This document shows, piece after piece, positions 25,973-34,941 of a stretch of 64,000 nt of DNA; position 1 is the first letter of the stretch; the number at the start of each line of letters is the position of its first letter. This DNA is from Planomonospora parontospora (GTDB lineage: Bacteria; Actinomycetota; Actinomycetes; Streptosporangiales; Streptosporangiaceae): positions 124,001 through 188,000 of the forward strand of contig BMQD01000006.1 in the NCBI GenBank assembly GCA_014647935.1. Reading direction: 5' to 3'. A program made the position numbers and the translations under genes. Below the pieces are notes generated by a model. The model saw nothing but the letters and a program-made list of their open reading frames with translations. It was not told where the DNA came from and did no database searches.

Positions 25973-27004
25973 ATGATCGACACCGTCACCCCCCGCGGCA
26001 CCCGCCTCTCCCGTGTCCGGAAGGCGCTCGTCACGGGCGCCCTCACCGCTCTGGCCGCCGGGCTCGTCGTGGCGCTGCCCTCCTCCGCGGGCACCGCCGC
26101 CGCCGCCGACTGCAGCGCCGGATACGTGGGCCTGACCTTCGACGACGGCCCGAACCCGGGCACCACCACCAACCTGCTGAACACGCTGAAGGCCAACGGC
26201 CTGCGCGCCACGATGTTCAACACCGGGCAGAACGTGCAGAACAACCCCTCACTGACCAGGGCCCAGCAGGACGCCGGCATGTGGGTCGCCAACCACAGCT
26301 GGTCGCACCCCCACCTGACCCAGCTGGGCGGCTCCCAGATCCAGTCGGAGCTCCAGCGGACCCAGCAGGCCATCCAGCAGGCCACGGGAACCACGCCGAA
26401 GCTGTTCCGGCCGCCCTACGGCGAGACCAACTCCACGCTCAGGTCCATCGAGCAGCAGCTCGGCCTCACCGAGGTCCTCTGGGACGTCGACTCCCAGGAC
26501 TGGAACAACGCGAGCACCTCGCAGATCGTGCAGGCGGCCGGCCGGCTGCAGAACGGCCAGGTCATCCTCATGCACGACAACTACGCGAACACGATCGCGG
26601 CGATCCCCCAGATCGCCGCGAACCTGCGCAGCCGCAACCTGTGCGCCGGCATGATCTCACCGTCGACCGGCAGGGCCGTCGCCCCGACCGGCGGCCCGAC
26701 GGCGACCCCGACGGCCACTCCGACCGGCGATCCCGGCGGCTGCACCGCCACGATCTCGCGCGGCCAGCAGTGGGGCGACCGCTTCAACGCCTCCGTCACC
26801 GTCTCCGGCAGCGCCTCCTGGATCGCCACCGTGACCGTGCGGAGCCCGCAGAAGATCATCGCCACCTGGAACGGCAGCCCCAGCTGGGACTCCAGCGGCA
26901 ACGTGATGACGATGCGGCCCAACGGCAGCGGCAACACCTTCGGCTTCACCGTCATGCACAACGGCAACCAGACCCTGCCCTCGGTCTCCTGCCGGGTCGG
27001 CTGA
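25973..27004 (+). CDS. secreted CE4 polysaccharide deacetylase (acetyl-xylan esterase/chitin deacetylase type) with CBM2
   Basis: 343 residues from ATG 25973, with excellent GGAGGAACAACC spacing. Signal peptide about 1-45. The NodB fold at 48-225 has metal and catalytic motifs TFDDGP (D57, D58), HSWSHPHL and RPPYGETN, plus a C-terminal VILMHDN. A Thr/Pro linker (TATPTATPTGD) leads to a cellulose-binding family 2 module from about 245 to the end, with Cys at both ends and exposed Trp. It should deacetylate xylan or chitin outside the cell. The upstream GAAA-N-TTTC operators favour xylan. Confidence 0.88.
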   Translation: MIDTVTPRGTRLSRVRKALVTGALTALAAGLVVALPSSAGTAAAADCSAGYVGLTFDDGPNPGTTTNLLNTLKANGLRATMFNTGQNVQNNPSLTRAQQDAGMWVANHSWSHPHLTQLGGSQIQSELQRTQQAIQQATGTTPKLFRPPYGETNSTLRSIEQQLGLTEVLWDVDSQDWNNASTSQIVQAAGRLQNGQVILMHDNYANTIAAIPQIAANLRSRNLCAGMISPSTGRAVAPTGGPTATPTATPTGDPGGCTATISRGQQWGDRFNASVTVSGSASWIATVTVRSPQKIIATWNGSPSWDSSGNVMTMRPNGSGNTFGFTVMHNGNQTLPSVSCRVG

Positions 27005-27032
27005 CCGCGTCCGCGCCCCTGACGGCGTCCGG

Positions 27033-27377
27033 CTAGCGTCCCGCCTCGTGGGCGGCGACCAGCTGCCTGGGCGCCGTCAGGCACCACGCCTCGGTGACCA
27101 GCTCGAACAGCTCGTCCGCGTCGATCCCCGCCAGCCGCACCACCACCCAGCCGAACCGGCCCGCAGTGAACTGGGGCTCGAAGACCTCCGGCCGCTCCGC
27201 CACCAGCGCGATCTGCTCCTCGATCGTCGCCTTCAGGCCGACCGTCTCGGTCCGCTCCCACAGGTAGCCGAACCCCTTGCCCCGCACCTTCAGCGCGATC
27301 CAGTCACCGCCAGGGGTCTGCTTCACCTCCGGCAGCCGGTCCAGCATCTCCAGGAACTCGTCAACGCTCACACCCAT
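27033..27377 (-). CDS. MmcQ/YjbR family protein
   Basis: 114 residues, the full length of the family, with the fold's hallmark TAGRFGWVVVRLAGIDADELFEL near residues 72-92. Members adopt a CyaY-like fold and are thought to bind DNA, with unknown physiological role. It converges with the CE4 esterase across 28 bp. The ATG at 27377 opens directly onto the conserved helix VSVDEFLEMLDRLPEV. Confidence 0.88.
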   Translation of the reverse strand: MGVSVDEFLEMLDRLPEVKQTPGGDWIALKVRGKGFGYLWERTETVGLKATIEEQIALVAERPEVFEPQFTAGRFGWVVVRLAGIDADELFELVTEAWCLTAPRQLVAAHEAGR

Positions 27378-27660
27378 GGCCCAGGCCTACCAGAGCACGC
27401 CGACATTTTCCGCGGCGCGGGACCTCCTCCCGGCCCGCACGACCGCCCGGACCGCCCGGACCGGAAGGGCGGAGGGAGTGGAAGTGCAGAGGGAGTGGAA
27501 GTGCGGAAGGACGGGAGCCCTGAAGCCCGGCCGACCGGCCGGCCCGACACACCGGCCCGCAAACCGCTCCTGCCGGCGCCCACCGCTTAACCTGCAGGGG
27601 AAGGCGTGCGCGACGGCCCCTCCCGCGCCGCTCCACCGGAGACGACCTCAGGAGGCACCG

Positions 27661-28425
27661 ATGCCGGGAACGGGTGCGCGGATCGGCGCCGTCCTGCTCG
27701 TGAGCGGTCTGGCACCGGCGCTGATCGCCGCTCCGGCGCACCCGCACGCCGCTCCGGCGCACCCGCATGTCACTCCCGCCGAACCCGTACGGACCCGCCC
27801 CGCGGACAAGTACACCGGCTACGCCCAGCTCGCCGCCCACGAGACCGAGGGCAGGGACTACCGGCGCGAGCAGCGCTTCCCCCGCGGGGCGCGGGTGGCC
27901 CACATCGCCGTCCACGGAGGCGCCATCGAACCGCCGACGACCCAGTTGGCGAACCACTCCGCCCGCGCCGGCCGGCACGCCTACTACTCGTTCACGGCCG
28001 TCAAGGCCTCCGGCAACCGCGACCTGCACATCACCGCCGACAGGTTCGACGAGCCGAAGGCGCGCGCCCTGGTGTCCAGGGTCGACTACACCGTCGCCTG
28101 GCACGGCGCGGCCGGCTCCAGGGCGACCACCTACATCGGCGGCCGTGACACGGCGCTGATCAGGAAGATCGCCGCCGAACTGCGCGCCGCGGGCTTCAGC
28201 GTCGCCAGGTCGGTGCCCGCGGGCCTGAGGGGCAGGAGCCCGGACAACATCACCAACAGGAACCGGCGGGGCAGAGGAGTGCAGCTGGAGATCAGCCTCG
28301 GCCAGCGGAAGCGGTTCTTCACCGGCGGGAGGCTGGACCGCGCCTGGATCGGTGATCCCGCCAACCGCACCAGGGCGTTCCGCGCCTACACCGCCGCGGT
28401 CAACCGCGCCCTCCCCGGCTCCTGA
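27661..28425 (+). CDS. secreted poly-gamma-glutamate hydrolase family protein
   Basis: 254 residues from ATG 27661 behind AGGAGGCACCG. An N-terminal signal peptide is followed by a short Ala/His/Pro stretch with APAHPH repeats. The catalytic domain at about 50-250 has the metal-binding VAHIAVHGGAIEPPTT, HITADRFDEPKA and SPDNITNRNRRGRGVQLEIS. This is the PghP/YjqB fold that cleaves gamma-glutamyl bonds. The likely target is poly-gamma-glutamate or a gamma-glutamyl crosslink outside the cell. It overlaps the convergent TetR gene by 26 bp. Confidence 0.85.
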   Translation: MPGTGARIGAVLLVSGLAPALIAAPAHPHAAPAHPHVTPAEPVRTRPADKYTGYAQLAAHETEGRDYRREQRFPRGARVAHIAVHGGAIEPPTTQLANHSARAGRHAYYSFTAVKASGNRDLHITADRFDEPKARALVSRVDYTVAWHGAAGSRATTYIGGRDTALIRKIAAELRAAGFSVARSVPAGLRGRSPDNITNRNRRGRGVQLEISLGQRKRFFTGGRLDRAWIGDPANRTRAFRAYTAAVNRALPGS

Positions 28426-29047
28426 ACGGACCGGCCCCCGCCCGGATGCCCCGCAGCACCATGGCCAGGCCGCCGCGGAACTCCTCGTCGGCGCCGACGA
28501 GCCGCGCGTGGCCCGCGGTCTCGGCCAGATGGGGGAACTCGGCCGGGGACAGCCCGGCCATGGCGGCCGTCCCCTCGCCCGACAGCGGGCCCAGATGCTC
28601 CAGCTGGACCGCGCCGATCACGTAACTCAGCAGGCCCCGCAGGGCGATGACCCGTTCCGGCCCGTCGAGGCCGGCCTCGGCGAGGATCGCGAGCACCGCC
28701 TCCGACCAGCGCAGCACCCCCGCCGAGCCGTGCCGGTGGATCATCGTCAGCGGCACGGCCTCCGGGTGCGCGCCCACGTGGTCTCGCATCCTGCCCACCA
28801 GGACGGCGATCCGCTCCTGCCACGCCCCTTCGGAGGGCGGGGACACGTCCACGCCGCCGAGCACCAGCTCGACCACGAGCCCTTCCAGTTCCCGGCGGTC
28901 GTCGACGTAGCGGTAGAGCGCCATCGTGCTCACACCGAGCTCCGTCGAGACGGCGCGCATCGACAGCGCCGCGAGCCCGTCGCGGTCGATGACGGCGAGG
29001 GCGGCGGCGGCGATCCGGTCCTGGGTGAGGGAACGAGGGCGGGGCAT
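28400..29047 (-). CDS. TetR family transcriptional regulator
   Basis: 215 residues from ATG 29047. The N-terminal helix-turn-helix runs IAAAALAVIDRDGLAALSMRAVSTELGVSTMALYRYV, with the C-terminal ligand domain of the TetR_C (Tet-repressor class) kind. A longer frame upstream would run through the operator and the opposite gene and is rejected. It is divergent from a thioredoxin-fold gene across a perfect palindrome and almost certainly controls both. Confidence 0.9.
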   Translation of the reverse strand: MPRPRSLTQDRIAAAALAVIDRDGLAALSMRAVSTELGVSTMALYRYVDDRRELEGLVVELVLGGVDVSPPSEGAWQERIAVLVGRMRDHVGAHPEAVPLTMIHRHGSAGVLRWSEAVLAILAEAGLDGPERVIALRGLLSYVIGAVQLEHLGPLSGEGTAAMAGLSPAEFPHLAETAGHARLVGADEEFRGGLAMVLRGIRAGAGPFRSRGGRG

Positions 29048-29058
29048 GGTGCGCGAAA

Positions 29059-29100
29059 GTGTACGGCATACGCCTACAATCTTAGGCGTATGCCGTACAC
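29059..29100. promoter_or_regulatory. perfect 18-bp inverted repeat operator between the TetR gene and the redox gene
   Basis: Left arm GTGTACGGCATACGCCTA (29059-29076), 6-nt spacer CAATCT, right arm TAGGCGTATGCCGTACAC (29083-29100), with no mismatch. It begins 11 bp from the TetR start codon and ends 16 bp before the opposite start, ideal for dual repression. Confidence 0.88.
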
Positions 29101-29116
29101 CTATGAGGGAGCTCCC

Positions 29117-29683
29117 ATGCGCCTCCAGCCCGGCTCCGACGTCCCCGCCCGCGACCTGCCCGCCGTCAACGGACGCACGGCCGCCGTCCCGGATCCGGAT
29201 CGCCTGGTCCACCTGCAGTTCCGGCGCTTCGCCGGCTGCCCGGTCTGCAACCTGCACCTGCGCTCCTTCGTCGCCCGCCACGCCGGGATCGAGGCGGCCG
29301 GCGTCCGCGAGGCGGTGGTCTTCCACTCCCCCGCCGACGAACTGGCCGAGCACGCCGCCGGCCTGCCGTTCGCCGTCATCGCCGACCCGGATAAGAAGCT
29401 GTACGCCGAGTTCGGCGTGGAGTCGGCGCCCCGCGCGCTGCTCGACCCCCGGGTGTGGGGGACGATCGTCCTGGCCGTCCTGCGCGGCCTTCGGCAGGTC
29501 GCCCGCGGGCGGGAGCGCGCACCGGCCGCCCGCCCGCACGGCGGACGGCTCGGGCTGCCCGCCGACTTCCTGATCGCCTCCGACGGCCGGGTGGTCGCGT
29601 GCAAGTACGGCGAGCACGCCTACGACCAGTGGTCGGTCGACGAACTGCTCGCCCTGGCGGCAGGCGATCTCCGTTCCCGATAG
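29117..29683 (+). CDS. AhpC/TSA thioredoxin-fold oxidoreductase
   Basis: 188 residues from ATG 29117 behind GAGGGA. The active-site motif is RFAGCPVCNLHLRSF (two Cys separated by two residues), then VVFHSPADEL and the cis-Pro region. Family members (peroxiredoxin-like, AhpC/TSA-2) reduce peroxides or other thiol-reactive compounds. The divergent TetR gene and the palindrome between them suggest induction by a xenobiotic or oxidant. The upstream in-frame ATG at 29090 would start inside the operator. Confidence 0.82.
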   Translation: MRLQPGSDVPARDLPAVNGRTAAVPDPDRLVHLQFRRFAGCPVCNLHLRSFVARHAGIEAAGVREAVVFHSPADELAEHAAGLPFAVIADPDKKLYAEFGVESAPRALLDPRVWGTIVLAVLRGLRQVARGRERAPAARPHGGRLGLPADFLIASDGRVVACKYGEHAYDQWSVDELLALAAGDLRSR

Positions 29684-29952
29684 GAGCGGCGTCCTCTCCC
29701 CGCCGCCGCGGGAGGCGCCCACAGGGTCCGGACACCCGGGGAAGGCCGCCCCGGCGGTGGGAGGTCCTGATCTCGGCCGGCCACCGCCTCCGGCTACCGC
29801 ACCCGGTCCATCGGCCGTGCGTGCTACCGCATCCGGCGGACCCGAAGATCAATCAGCGGGTTGACTCCCGGGTCCCGGCGGCCGGATACATTCGCAGTCA
29901 GTCGTTCCGGCAGCCGCCCGCTCCGGGGCGGCCCGTCGGAGGAGACCGGCGC

Positions 29953-30036
29953 ATGCCCAGGTTCGTGAAGCCCGCCGTTCCCGCCGCGGCCACGGCCGCC
30001 GTGGTCGCGGCGGCGAACGCGGCCGTCGGCCGGTAA
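29953..30036 (+). CDS. candidate 27-residue hydrophobic small protein
   Basis: ATG 29953 follows GGAGGAG at good distance and opens MPRFVKPAVPAAATAAVV, a short Ala/Val-rich peptide with a basic N-terminus. The ribosome site is strong, but a peptide this small in GC-rich DNA can arise by chance. There is no other gene in 29684-30165. Confidence 0.35.
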   Translation: MPRFVKPAVPAAATAAVVAAANAAVGR

Positions 30037-30165
30037 CCGTCCCCGGGCGCGGTCCGGCGCCCGCCCACGGTCAGGTCTTCGTCCGGAGGTGACATCGCGG
30101 GGGCGGACCTCCGGGCGAAGACCGCCCGCCGTACACGCGTCCGGCACGGCGGACGGCGGGTCCCG

Positions 30166-30858
30166 TCACGACCGGGACTCCCTGCCGGCGGGCTCGATCA
30201 GGCCGCAGTCGTAGGCCAGGACGACCACCTGCGCGCGGCTGGTCAGGTGGAGCTTGCTCATCAGCCGGTTCAGGTGCGTCTTGACCGTGGCCTCGCTCAG
30301 CGACAGCGCCTCGGCGATCTGCCTGTTGGACATGGCCTGCCCGACGAGCTGGAGCACCTCGACCTCACGCGCCGTGAGCGGGGCGAGCTGCTCCGGCCGC
30401 GCGCCTGGCTGCGCGCGCGGGCGTACGGCCGGCGTGCCGCTGAAGGCCTCCACCAGCCGCCTGACGGCGTTCGGGGCGAGCAGGACGTCTCCGCCGGCGA
30501 CCGTCTGGACGGCGGCGATCAGGCGTTCGGGCGGGGTGTCCTTGAGGAGGAAGCCGCTCGCCCCCAGGCGCAGCGCGTTGTAGACGTACTCGTCGATGTC
30601 GAAGGTGGTCAGGATCAGCACCTTCGGCGCCTGGGAACCGCCCGCCGCGAGGATGCGCTCGGTCGCGGTGATGCCGCTGATCCCGGGCAGCCGGATGTCC
30701 ATCAGCACGACGTCGGGCCGGAGCTCCGCCGCGAGGTCAACGGCCTCCTCGCCGGTGGCGGCCTCCCCGACGACCTCCAGGCCCGGAGCGGCGCGGATGA
30801 GCGCGGCCAGCCCCGCGCGGATCAGCACCTGGTCGTCGACCACCAGTACGGTGACCAT
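30166..30858 (-). CDS. NarL/LuxR-type response regulator
   Basis: 230 residues from ATG 30858. The receiver has acidic pocket DD at 8-9 (VLVVDDQ), the phosphorylation Asp in VVLMDIRLPG, and a conserved Lys in FLLKDTPPE. The C-terminal LuxR-type helix-turn-helix is LTAREVEVLQLVGQAMSNRQIAEALSLSEATVKTHL. It is 35 bp downstream of its histidine kinase gene. A larger open frame covering the kinase gene is a shadow. Confidence 0.93.
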   Translation of the reverse strand: MVTVLVVDDQVLIRAGLAALIRAAPGLEVVGEAATGEEAVDLAAELRPDVVLMDIRLPGISGITATERILAAGGSQAPKVLILTTFDIDEYVYNALRLGASGFLLKDTPPERLIAAVQTVAGGDVLLAPNAVRRLVEAFSGTPAVRPRAQPGARPEQLAPLTAREVEVLQLVGQAMSNRQIAEALSLSEATVKTHLNRLMSKLHLTSRAQVVVLAYDCGLIEPAGRESRS

Positions 30859-30893
30859 TCGCGCGCCTCGCAGGTAAGTGTGTCGTCCGGACG

Positions 30894-32093
30894 TCACCCG
30901 CCCGGTGCGGGTGCAGGCAACGGGAGTACGGCCACCACCGCGAACCCGCCCTCCGGCCTGGGCCCCGCAGTGATCTTTCCCTGATAGAGCCTGACACGTT
31001 CGGTCATGCCGATCAACCCGTGCCCGGCGCCCCCAGAGCCGGGCACGCCGGGAGATCCGGTCCCGTCGTCGGTGACGCCGACGGTCAGTTCGGCCGGGCC
31101 GTACTCCAGCAGCACCTCCACCCGCGCCGCCCCGGCGTGCTTGAGCACGTTGGTCAGCGACTCCTGCACGATCCGGTAGGCGCACAGATCCAACCCGGAC
31201 GGCAGCGGCCGCACCGCCCCCACGACGCGCGCCTCGACCGCGGGTCCGGCCGCGCGCACCCGCTCGAGCAGCGCCGTGAGCCCGCCCAGACCCGGGGTGA
31301 TCGCGTAGAGGTCCTCGTCCTCGTCGTGCGCCTCCACCCGCAGGATCGACAGCAGCCGCCGCATCTCCCCCAGCGCCTCGTGGCTGGCGCCGGCGATGAC
31401 CTCCAGCGTCTCGTGCGCGGTCACCGGGTCGTCCAGGGCGACATACCTGCCCATGCCCGCCTGTACCGAGATCACCGACATGTGGTGCGCCACCACGTCG
31501 TGCAGCTCCCGCGCGATGCGCACCCGCTCCTGGGTGACGGCCCGCAGCGCGGCGGCGGCCTGCTCCTCGCGGAGCCGCGCGGCCAGCTCGGTCAGCCGGC
31601 CGGTGCGCTCGTCCAGCAGCCGCACGCCGGCGCCGATGCACACCGTGACACCGGCCACCAGGACGGACTGCCCGACGGCCGACCACCACTGGATTCCGGG
31701 ATGCAGATCGACGGCATGGATCCATTCCGCGACGACCAGTACGGTGCCCGCGGCGGTGGCGGCGGCGGGGCGGTGCGCGGCCACGGTGTAGAGGGCCAGC
31801 AGCGGCGCCATGCTGTTGAGCCCGTAGTGGTAGCCGAGCGCGTGGTAGACCACGGCCCCCGCCACGGACACCACCAGCACGGTGAAGGGCATCCGCCTGC
31901 GCAGCGCCAGAGGTAGGTTCACCACGACCGTCAGCGTGACCGACAGCCCGTCCACCGGTCTCGTGGCGCGCCCGGGCTCGTAGACCGCCCACAGCACGCT
32001 CCCGGTGGACATCACCAGCGCCAGCGCACCGTCGAGCACGAGCGGATCGACGGCGGACAGCCGTCCGAGCGCCCCAGCGCCACGACCACGCAC
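30894..32093 (-). CDS. sensor histidine kinase (DegS/NarX-like HPK7)
   Basis: 399 residues. Four to six N-terminal hydrophobic segments (about 20-160) form the sensor. The dimerisation helix has phospho-acceptor His in ERVRIARELHDVVAHHMSV. The HATPase domain ends GHGLIGMTERVRLYQGKITAG. The typical pair with a NarL-type regulator follows immediately. Signal unknown. Confidence 0.92.
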   Translation of the reverse strand: MRGRGAGALGRLSAVDPLVLDGALALVMSTGSVLWAVYEPGRATRPVDGLSVTLTVVVNLPLALRRRMPFTVLVVSVAGAVVYHALGYHYGLNSMAPLLALYTVAAHRPAAATAAGTVLVVAEWIHAVDLHPGIQWWSAVGQSVLVAGVTVCIGAGVRLLDERTGRLTELAARLREEQAAAALRAVTQERVRIARELHDVVAHHMSVISVQAGMGRYVALDDPVTAHETLEVIAGASHEALGEMRRLLSILRVEAHDEDEDLYAITPGLGGLTALLERVRAAGPAVEARVVGAVRPLPSGLDLCAYRIVQESLTNVLKHAGAARVEVLLEYGPAELTVGVTDDGTGSPGVPGSGGAGHGLIGMTERVRLYQGKITAGPRPEGGFAVVAVLPLPAPAPGG

Positions 32094-32203
32094 CAGCGCA
32101 TGCTACGGGTCCCGGCCCTGATCCACATTCATCCTTCGATTGACATCGATCGCCGTACGGAGACCGGCCGGGAAACCGGAGCGCCCCCGCGCGGGAGACC
32201 GGT

Positions 32204-33061
32204 TCAGTGAGGCGGGCCGAGGAACTCCGCGACGAGGGCGTTGACCCGGTCGGGGGACTGGCGGTTGGACCAGTGCCCGTTGCCCTCGAGGATTTCGAGC
32301 CGGGCGTCCGGGATCAGGGCGGCGGCGGCCCTGGTGTGCCGGAGCTTGACACCGATGTCCTTATCGCCCTGGATGAGGAGGGTCGGGCAGGTGATCAGAT
32401 GGAGACGGGGTCGCAGGTCGATCCGCATGTGGAACGGCCCGATGGAGGCGTTCTGCCAGTCGGACGAGCCGGCTCCCGCCGCCCGGACCTCTGCGTGGAT
32501 CTCGTCGACGATGTCTTCGAAGTCGTGGACGGGACCGGCGAAGAGCGCCCGCTCGGCGAAGCGGGCGATCCCCGCGCGGCTCCTGAGCATCAGGCTCGGC
32601 AAGGTCCTGTTGAGCAGCGGCAATCCGGCGGTGAGCCAGAGGATCTGGTGCACGACGGGCGGGAAGGAGATGATCCCGGCGGGTGCGAGCACCACCAGAC
32701 GCTCGACACGAGCGGGGTGGTCGATGGCGTAGGCCAGCGCCAGGGCCCCGCCCTGGGAGAGACCGACCAGGGCTGCCGAGTCGATCGCGAAGTGGTCGAG
32801 CACCTCGGTGACGCAGCGGAGCATTCGATCATGCGTCACCCGCCCGGTCCAGGGGAGGCTTCTGCCCTGCTTCGGCCAGTCGAGCGCGAAGACGCGGTGG
32901 TGCGCGGCCAGCGCCGGGATGAGGTGGCGCCAGCTGAGCAGGGCGTTGTCGACGCCGGCGCCGCTCAGGAGCAGAACGGCGGATCCGTGCCCGCCCGCGG
33001 TGTAGACGTGCAGCCTGCCCTCGGCGCAGGTGAGGTAGGTGCTGCGCAGATCAGCCGGCAC
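32204..33061 (-). CDS. alpha/beta hydrolase
   Basis: 285 residues from GTG 33061 behind GGGAGAGGA. Catalytic Ser is in ALVGLSQGGALAL, and the later LLIQGDKDIGV and GNGHWSNRQ carry the acid and His. The start overlaps the end of the GbsR-type regulator gene by 11 bp, so the two are coupled. The family covers esterases, lipases, epoxide and dioxygenase relatives. Substrate unknown. A longer upstream frame belongs to the regulator's antisense-free overlap and lacks family character. Confidence 0.87.
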   Translation of the reverse strand: MPADLRSTYLTCAEGRLHVYTAGGHGSAVLLLSGAGVDNALLSWRHLIPALAAHHRVFALDWPKQGRSLPWTGRVTHDRMLRCVTEVLDHFAIDSAALVGLSQGGALALAYAIDHPARVERLVVLAPAGIISFPPVVHQILWLTAGLPLLNRTLPSLMLRSRAGIARFAERALFAGPVHDFEDIVDEIHAEVRAAGAGSSDWQNASIGPFHMRIDLRPRLHLITCPTLLIQGDKDIGVKLRHTRAAAALIPDARLEILEGNGHWSNRQSPDRVNALVAEFLGPPH

Positions 33062-33545
33062 GGTCGTCCTCTCCCGCCGGCGCGCTCGCGCGCGTCTCCC
33101 ACCGCTGCCACAGCGCCGGCAGCTCCGCCTCGAGGAAACGATAGAGCTCGTTGACGTTATGCAGCCGTTCGCGCCGCTGGGGCGTGCTGTCCGCGAGGGC
33201 TCGCAGCCCTGTCTCGGTGAGCTCGCGGAACGCGGCCGTCTTGGCGTAGCGGTTGGCCAGCATCCGGCTCCACCCGTCGACCGCGATGCGGAAGTACTCC
33301 TGCCGCTCGCCCCGGCGGCGCACTCCCTCCACCAGACCGCTGGGAGTGAGCAGCCGGGTCGCGCTGCTGATGGAGCTCCGGCTGACCCGCAGCACGTCCG
33401 CGAGCTGCGCGGCGCTCTGCTCCGGCGGATCGCTGATGAGCAGCCAGCCGATGACACGGCCGGCGATCAGGGGCATGCCCTCGCGGGCGAAGAAGGCTGC
33501 GACTTCGTCCACGAAGTCCAGTTCGGCGTCCGACGGATCGATCAC
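33051..33545 (-). CDS. GbsR/MarR-type transcriptional regulator
   Basis: 164 residues. A winged helix runs about 10-90: VIGWLLISDPPEQSAAQLADVLRVSRSSISSATRLL, the GbsR pattern. A C-terminal helix completes the dimer interface. The gene is first in an operon with the hydrolase, and a strong palindrome lies 15 bp before its ATG, which suggests autoregulation. Ligand unknown. GbsR proteins usually sense small metabolites or drugs. Confidence 0.88.
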   Translation of the reverse strand: MIDPSDAELDFVDEVAAFFAREGMPLIAGRVIGWLLISDPPEQSAAQLADVLRVSRSSISSATRLLTPSGLVEGVRRRGERQEYFRIAVDGWSRMLANRYAKTAAFRELTETGLRALADSTPQRRERLHNVNELYRFLEAELPALWQRWETRASAPAGEDDRAG

Positions 33546-33559
33546 GGTACGAATTTACA

Positions 33560-33585
33560 GTTATTGCAGTGATGACTGCGATAAC
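33560..33585. promoter_or_regulatory. palindromic operator upstream of the GbsR-type regulator
   Basis: GTTATTGCAGT and ACTGCGATAAC are separated by GATG and match as inverted repeats with one mismatch. A further half-like GGTTAT follows at 33591. It lies at the expected promoter position of the regulator-hydrolase operon. Confidence 0.7.
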
Positions 33586-33888
33586 TGCACGGTTATTCTC
33601 CAGCCGATGCGCGATGGCCGGTCGCCCTCGCCGGAGTCGGCCCGGCCGGTGCGGCCGTGGCCGCGAAGGAGGTCCGGCACGGTGCCCGGTCGATCGATGG
33701 GACCGGCTTCCGCTACGATCCCTGGCCGTCCACCGGTGTCCAGCCGTGTCCCCGGTCGTTGCCACCCAGTTGGCCATCCAGAGGACATCCCCAAGACCGC
33801 ATCAGGAGAACGACGCTCCTTCGGGAGGGGCGGCTCTGGCTTTGCGCTGTACGTGCAGCAGCCATTCGAAAGGGATACCTTCTGCACG
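33586..33888. other. spacer before the first SMI1/KNR4 gene
   Basis: No gene is supported. It marks the beginning of the visibly less GC-rich accessory island and presumably holds the promoter of the SMI1/KNR4 gene, whose first codons (33889) lack a strong ribosome site. Confidence 0.4.
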
Positions 33889-34449
33889 ATGAGTGCCCAG
33901 TACGCATGGCCTGAACGCTTCCCTGCAAGGCATTCGGTGACCGAGGGTTCCGATCACCCGGCGGTCAGTCCACTCGGCGATCTGCATCCTCCCGCCACCG
34001 GAGCAGAGGTCCGCGATCTTGAAGAGCGGCTGGGCGTGGAGCTGCCGCCGAGTTACCGGCAGTTCCTCCTGTCCGCCAATGGATGGGGCAATGACGATGA
34101 CTGCTGCCTGCTACGCGTCGAAGCAGCCGGCTGGCTCCGCGATGCCGATCCCTCGATCGCCGAGAGCTGGTCGGCACCCAAGCCCGAGGACTCCTGGAGC
34201 GTGCCCGACGAGCTCTACTTCGTCTACGGACAGGAGCAGGACTCCATCCATTACAGAGGGGAGTATGTGCCCGGCACCCTTCTGATCGGCTACTGGGATG
34301 ACGGAGTGGCTCTCCTCAATCCCCACGTCAGGACCTCTGAAGGTGAGTGGGAAGCCTGGCATCTCGCGCCGTGGAAACCGGGCGCCAACCGTTACAGGTC
34401 CTTCTGGGACCTCGCAATGGACGAGCTGCGAATGCGCTACGCACGCTGA
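33889..34449 (+). CDS. SMI1/KNR4 family protein (immunity-like) 1
   Basis: 186 residues with the SUKH-fold signature LEERLGVELPPSYRQFLLSANGW, then a variable middle and a conserved ending LLNPHVRTSEGEWEAWHLAPW. Many such proteins neutralise polymorphic toxins, but no toxin gene is adjacent. It resembles the second copy at 34942-35517. Codon choice here is less GC-skewed than in the core, which fits transfer. Confidence 0.85.
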   Translation: MSAQYAWPERFPARHSVTEGSDHPAVSPLGDLHPPATGAEVRDLEERLGVELPPSYRQFLLSANGWGNDDDCCLLRVEAAGWLRDADPSIAESWSAPKPEDSWSVPDELYFVYGQEQDSIHYRGEYVPGTLLIGYWDDGVALLNPHVRTSEGEWEAWHLAPWKPGANRYRSFWDLAMDELRMRYAR

Positions 34450-34654
34450 TGTCCCATCCGTCGTCGAGCTTCGCCCGCTCGGGCGCGAGCCCGAAGAACC
34501 TCATGGAGCGGATGGGCACGACTCGGTGCGGGCCGTGCTGATCTATCAGCACCGTACGGCGGAAGCCGGCCGGAAGATCGCCGACGCGATGAACGGCAAG
34601 ATCGAAGAAGCCCTTCCGGACGATCAACAGAACGAGTTCACGCCGACCCTCTGA
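34450..34654 (+). pseudogene. C-terminal remnant of a tyrosine integrase, frameshifted
   Basis: The piece reads in two frames: GASPKNLMERMG in one, then HDSVRAVLIYQHRTAEAGRK in another. Together they reproduce the end of actinomycete phage/element integrases (the LMERMGHDS...ALIYQH...IA core around the last catalytic region). One frameshift joins them, and everything N-terminal, including the catalytic Arg and most His/Arg residues, is absent. A relic of an integrative element. Confidence 0.7.
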
Positions 34655-34663
34655 AAATCGGAC

Positions 34664-34930
34664 GTGCGCCGGGGCGCGGAAGCCGCCAGTCACGGCCACG
34701 ACCGGCATCACTCTGCCGACAAGGCTTATCAGGGGGCGGTAGCCGAGACGGCGATCACCCTCTGCCGGATAAGAACAAACCCGGCTCACAGGAGCGGGCC
34801 AACCGATCCCGCACCAAGCTCCGCAGACTCGGTGAGCCGGCGCATCCTCCGAAACCACGGCGCAGGGACAAGCAAAGCCGGACACCTGATCAAGGCCATC
34901 GCCGTATTTCAAAACCACCGATCCACTTGA
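34664..34930 (+). pseudogene. C-terminal remnant of an IS5-type (DDE) transposase
   Basis: The frame has SADKAYQGA, then a stretch that restores the family words RIRTNPAHRSG... only after shifting frame, and the ending KAGHLIKAIAVFQN, matching the LRxLRC...KAIHVLQ tail of IS5-group transposases. About 90 codons survive, with at least one frameshift. No terminal repeats were recognised. Confidence 0.65.
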
Positions 34931-34941
34931 AGATGAAAAAG

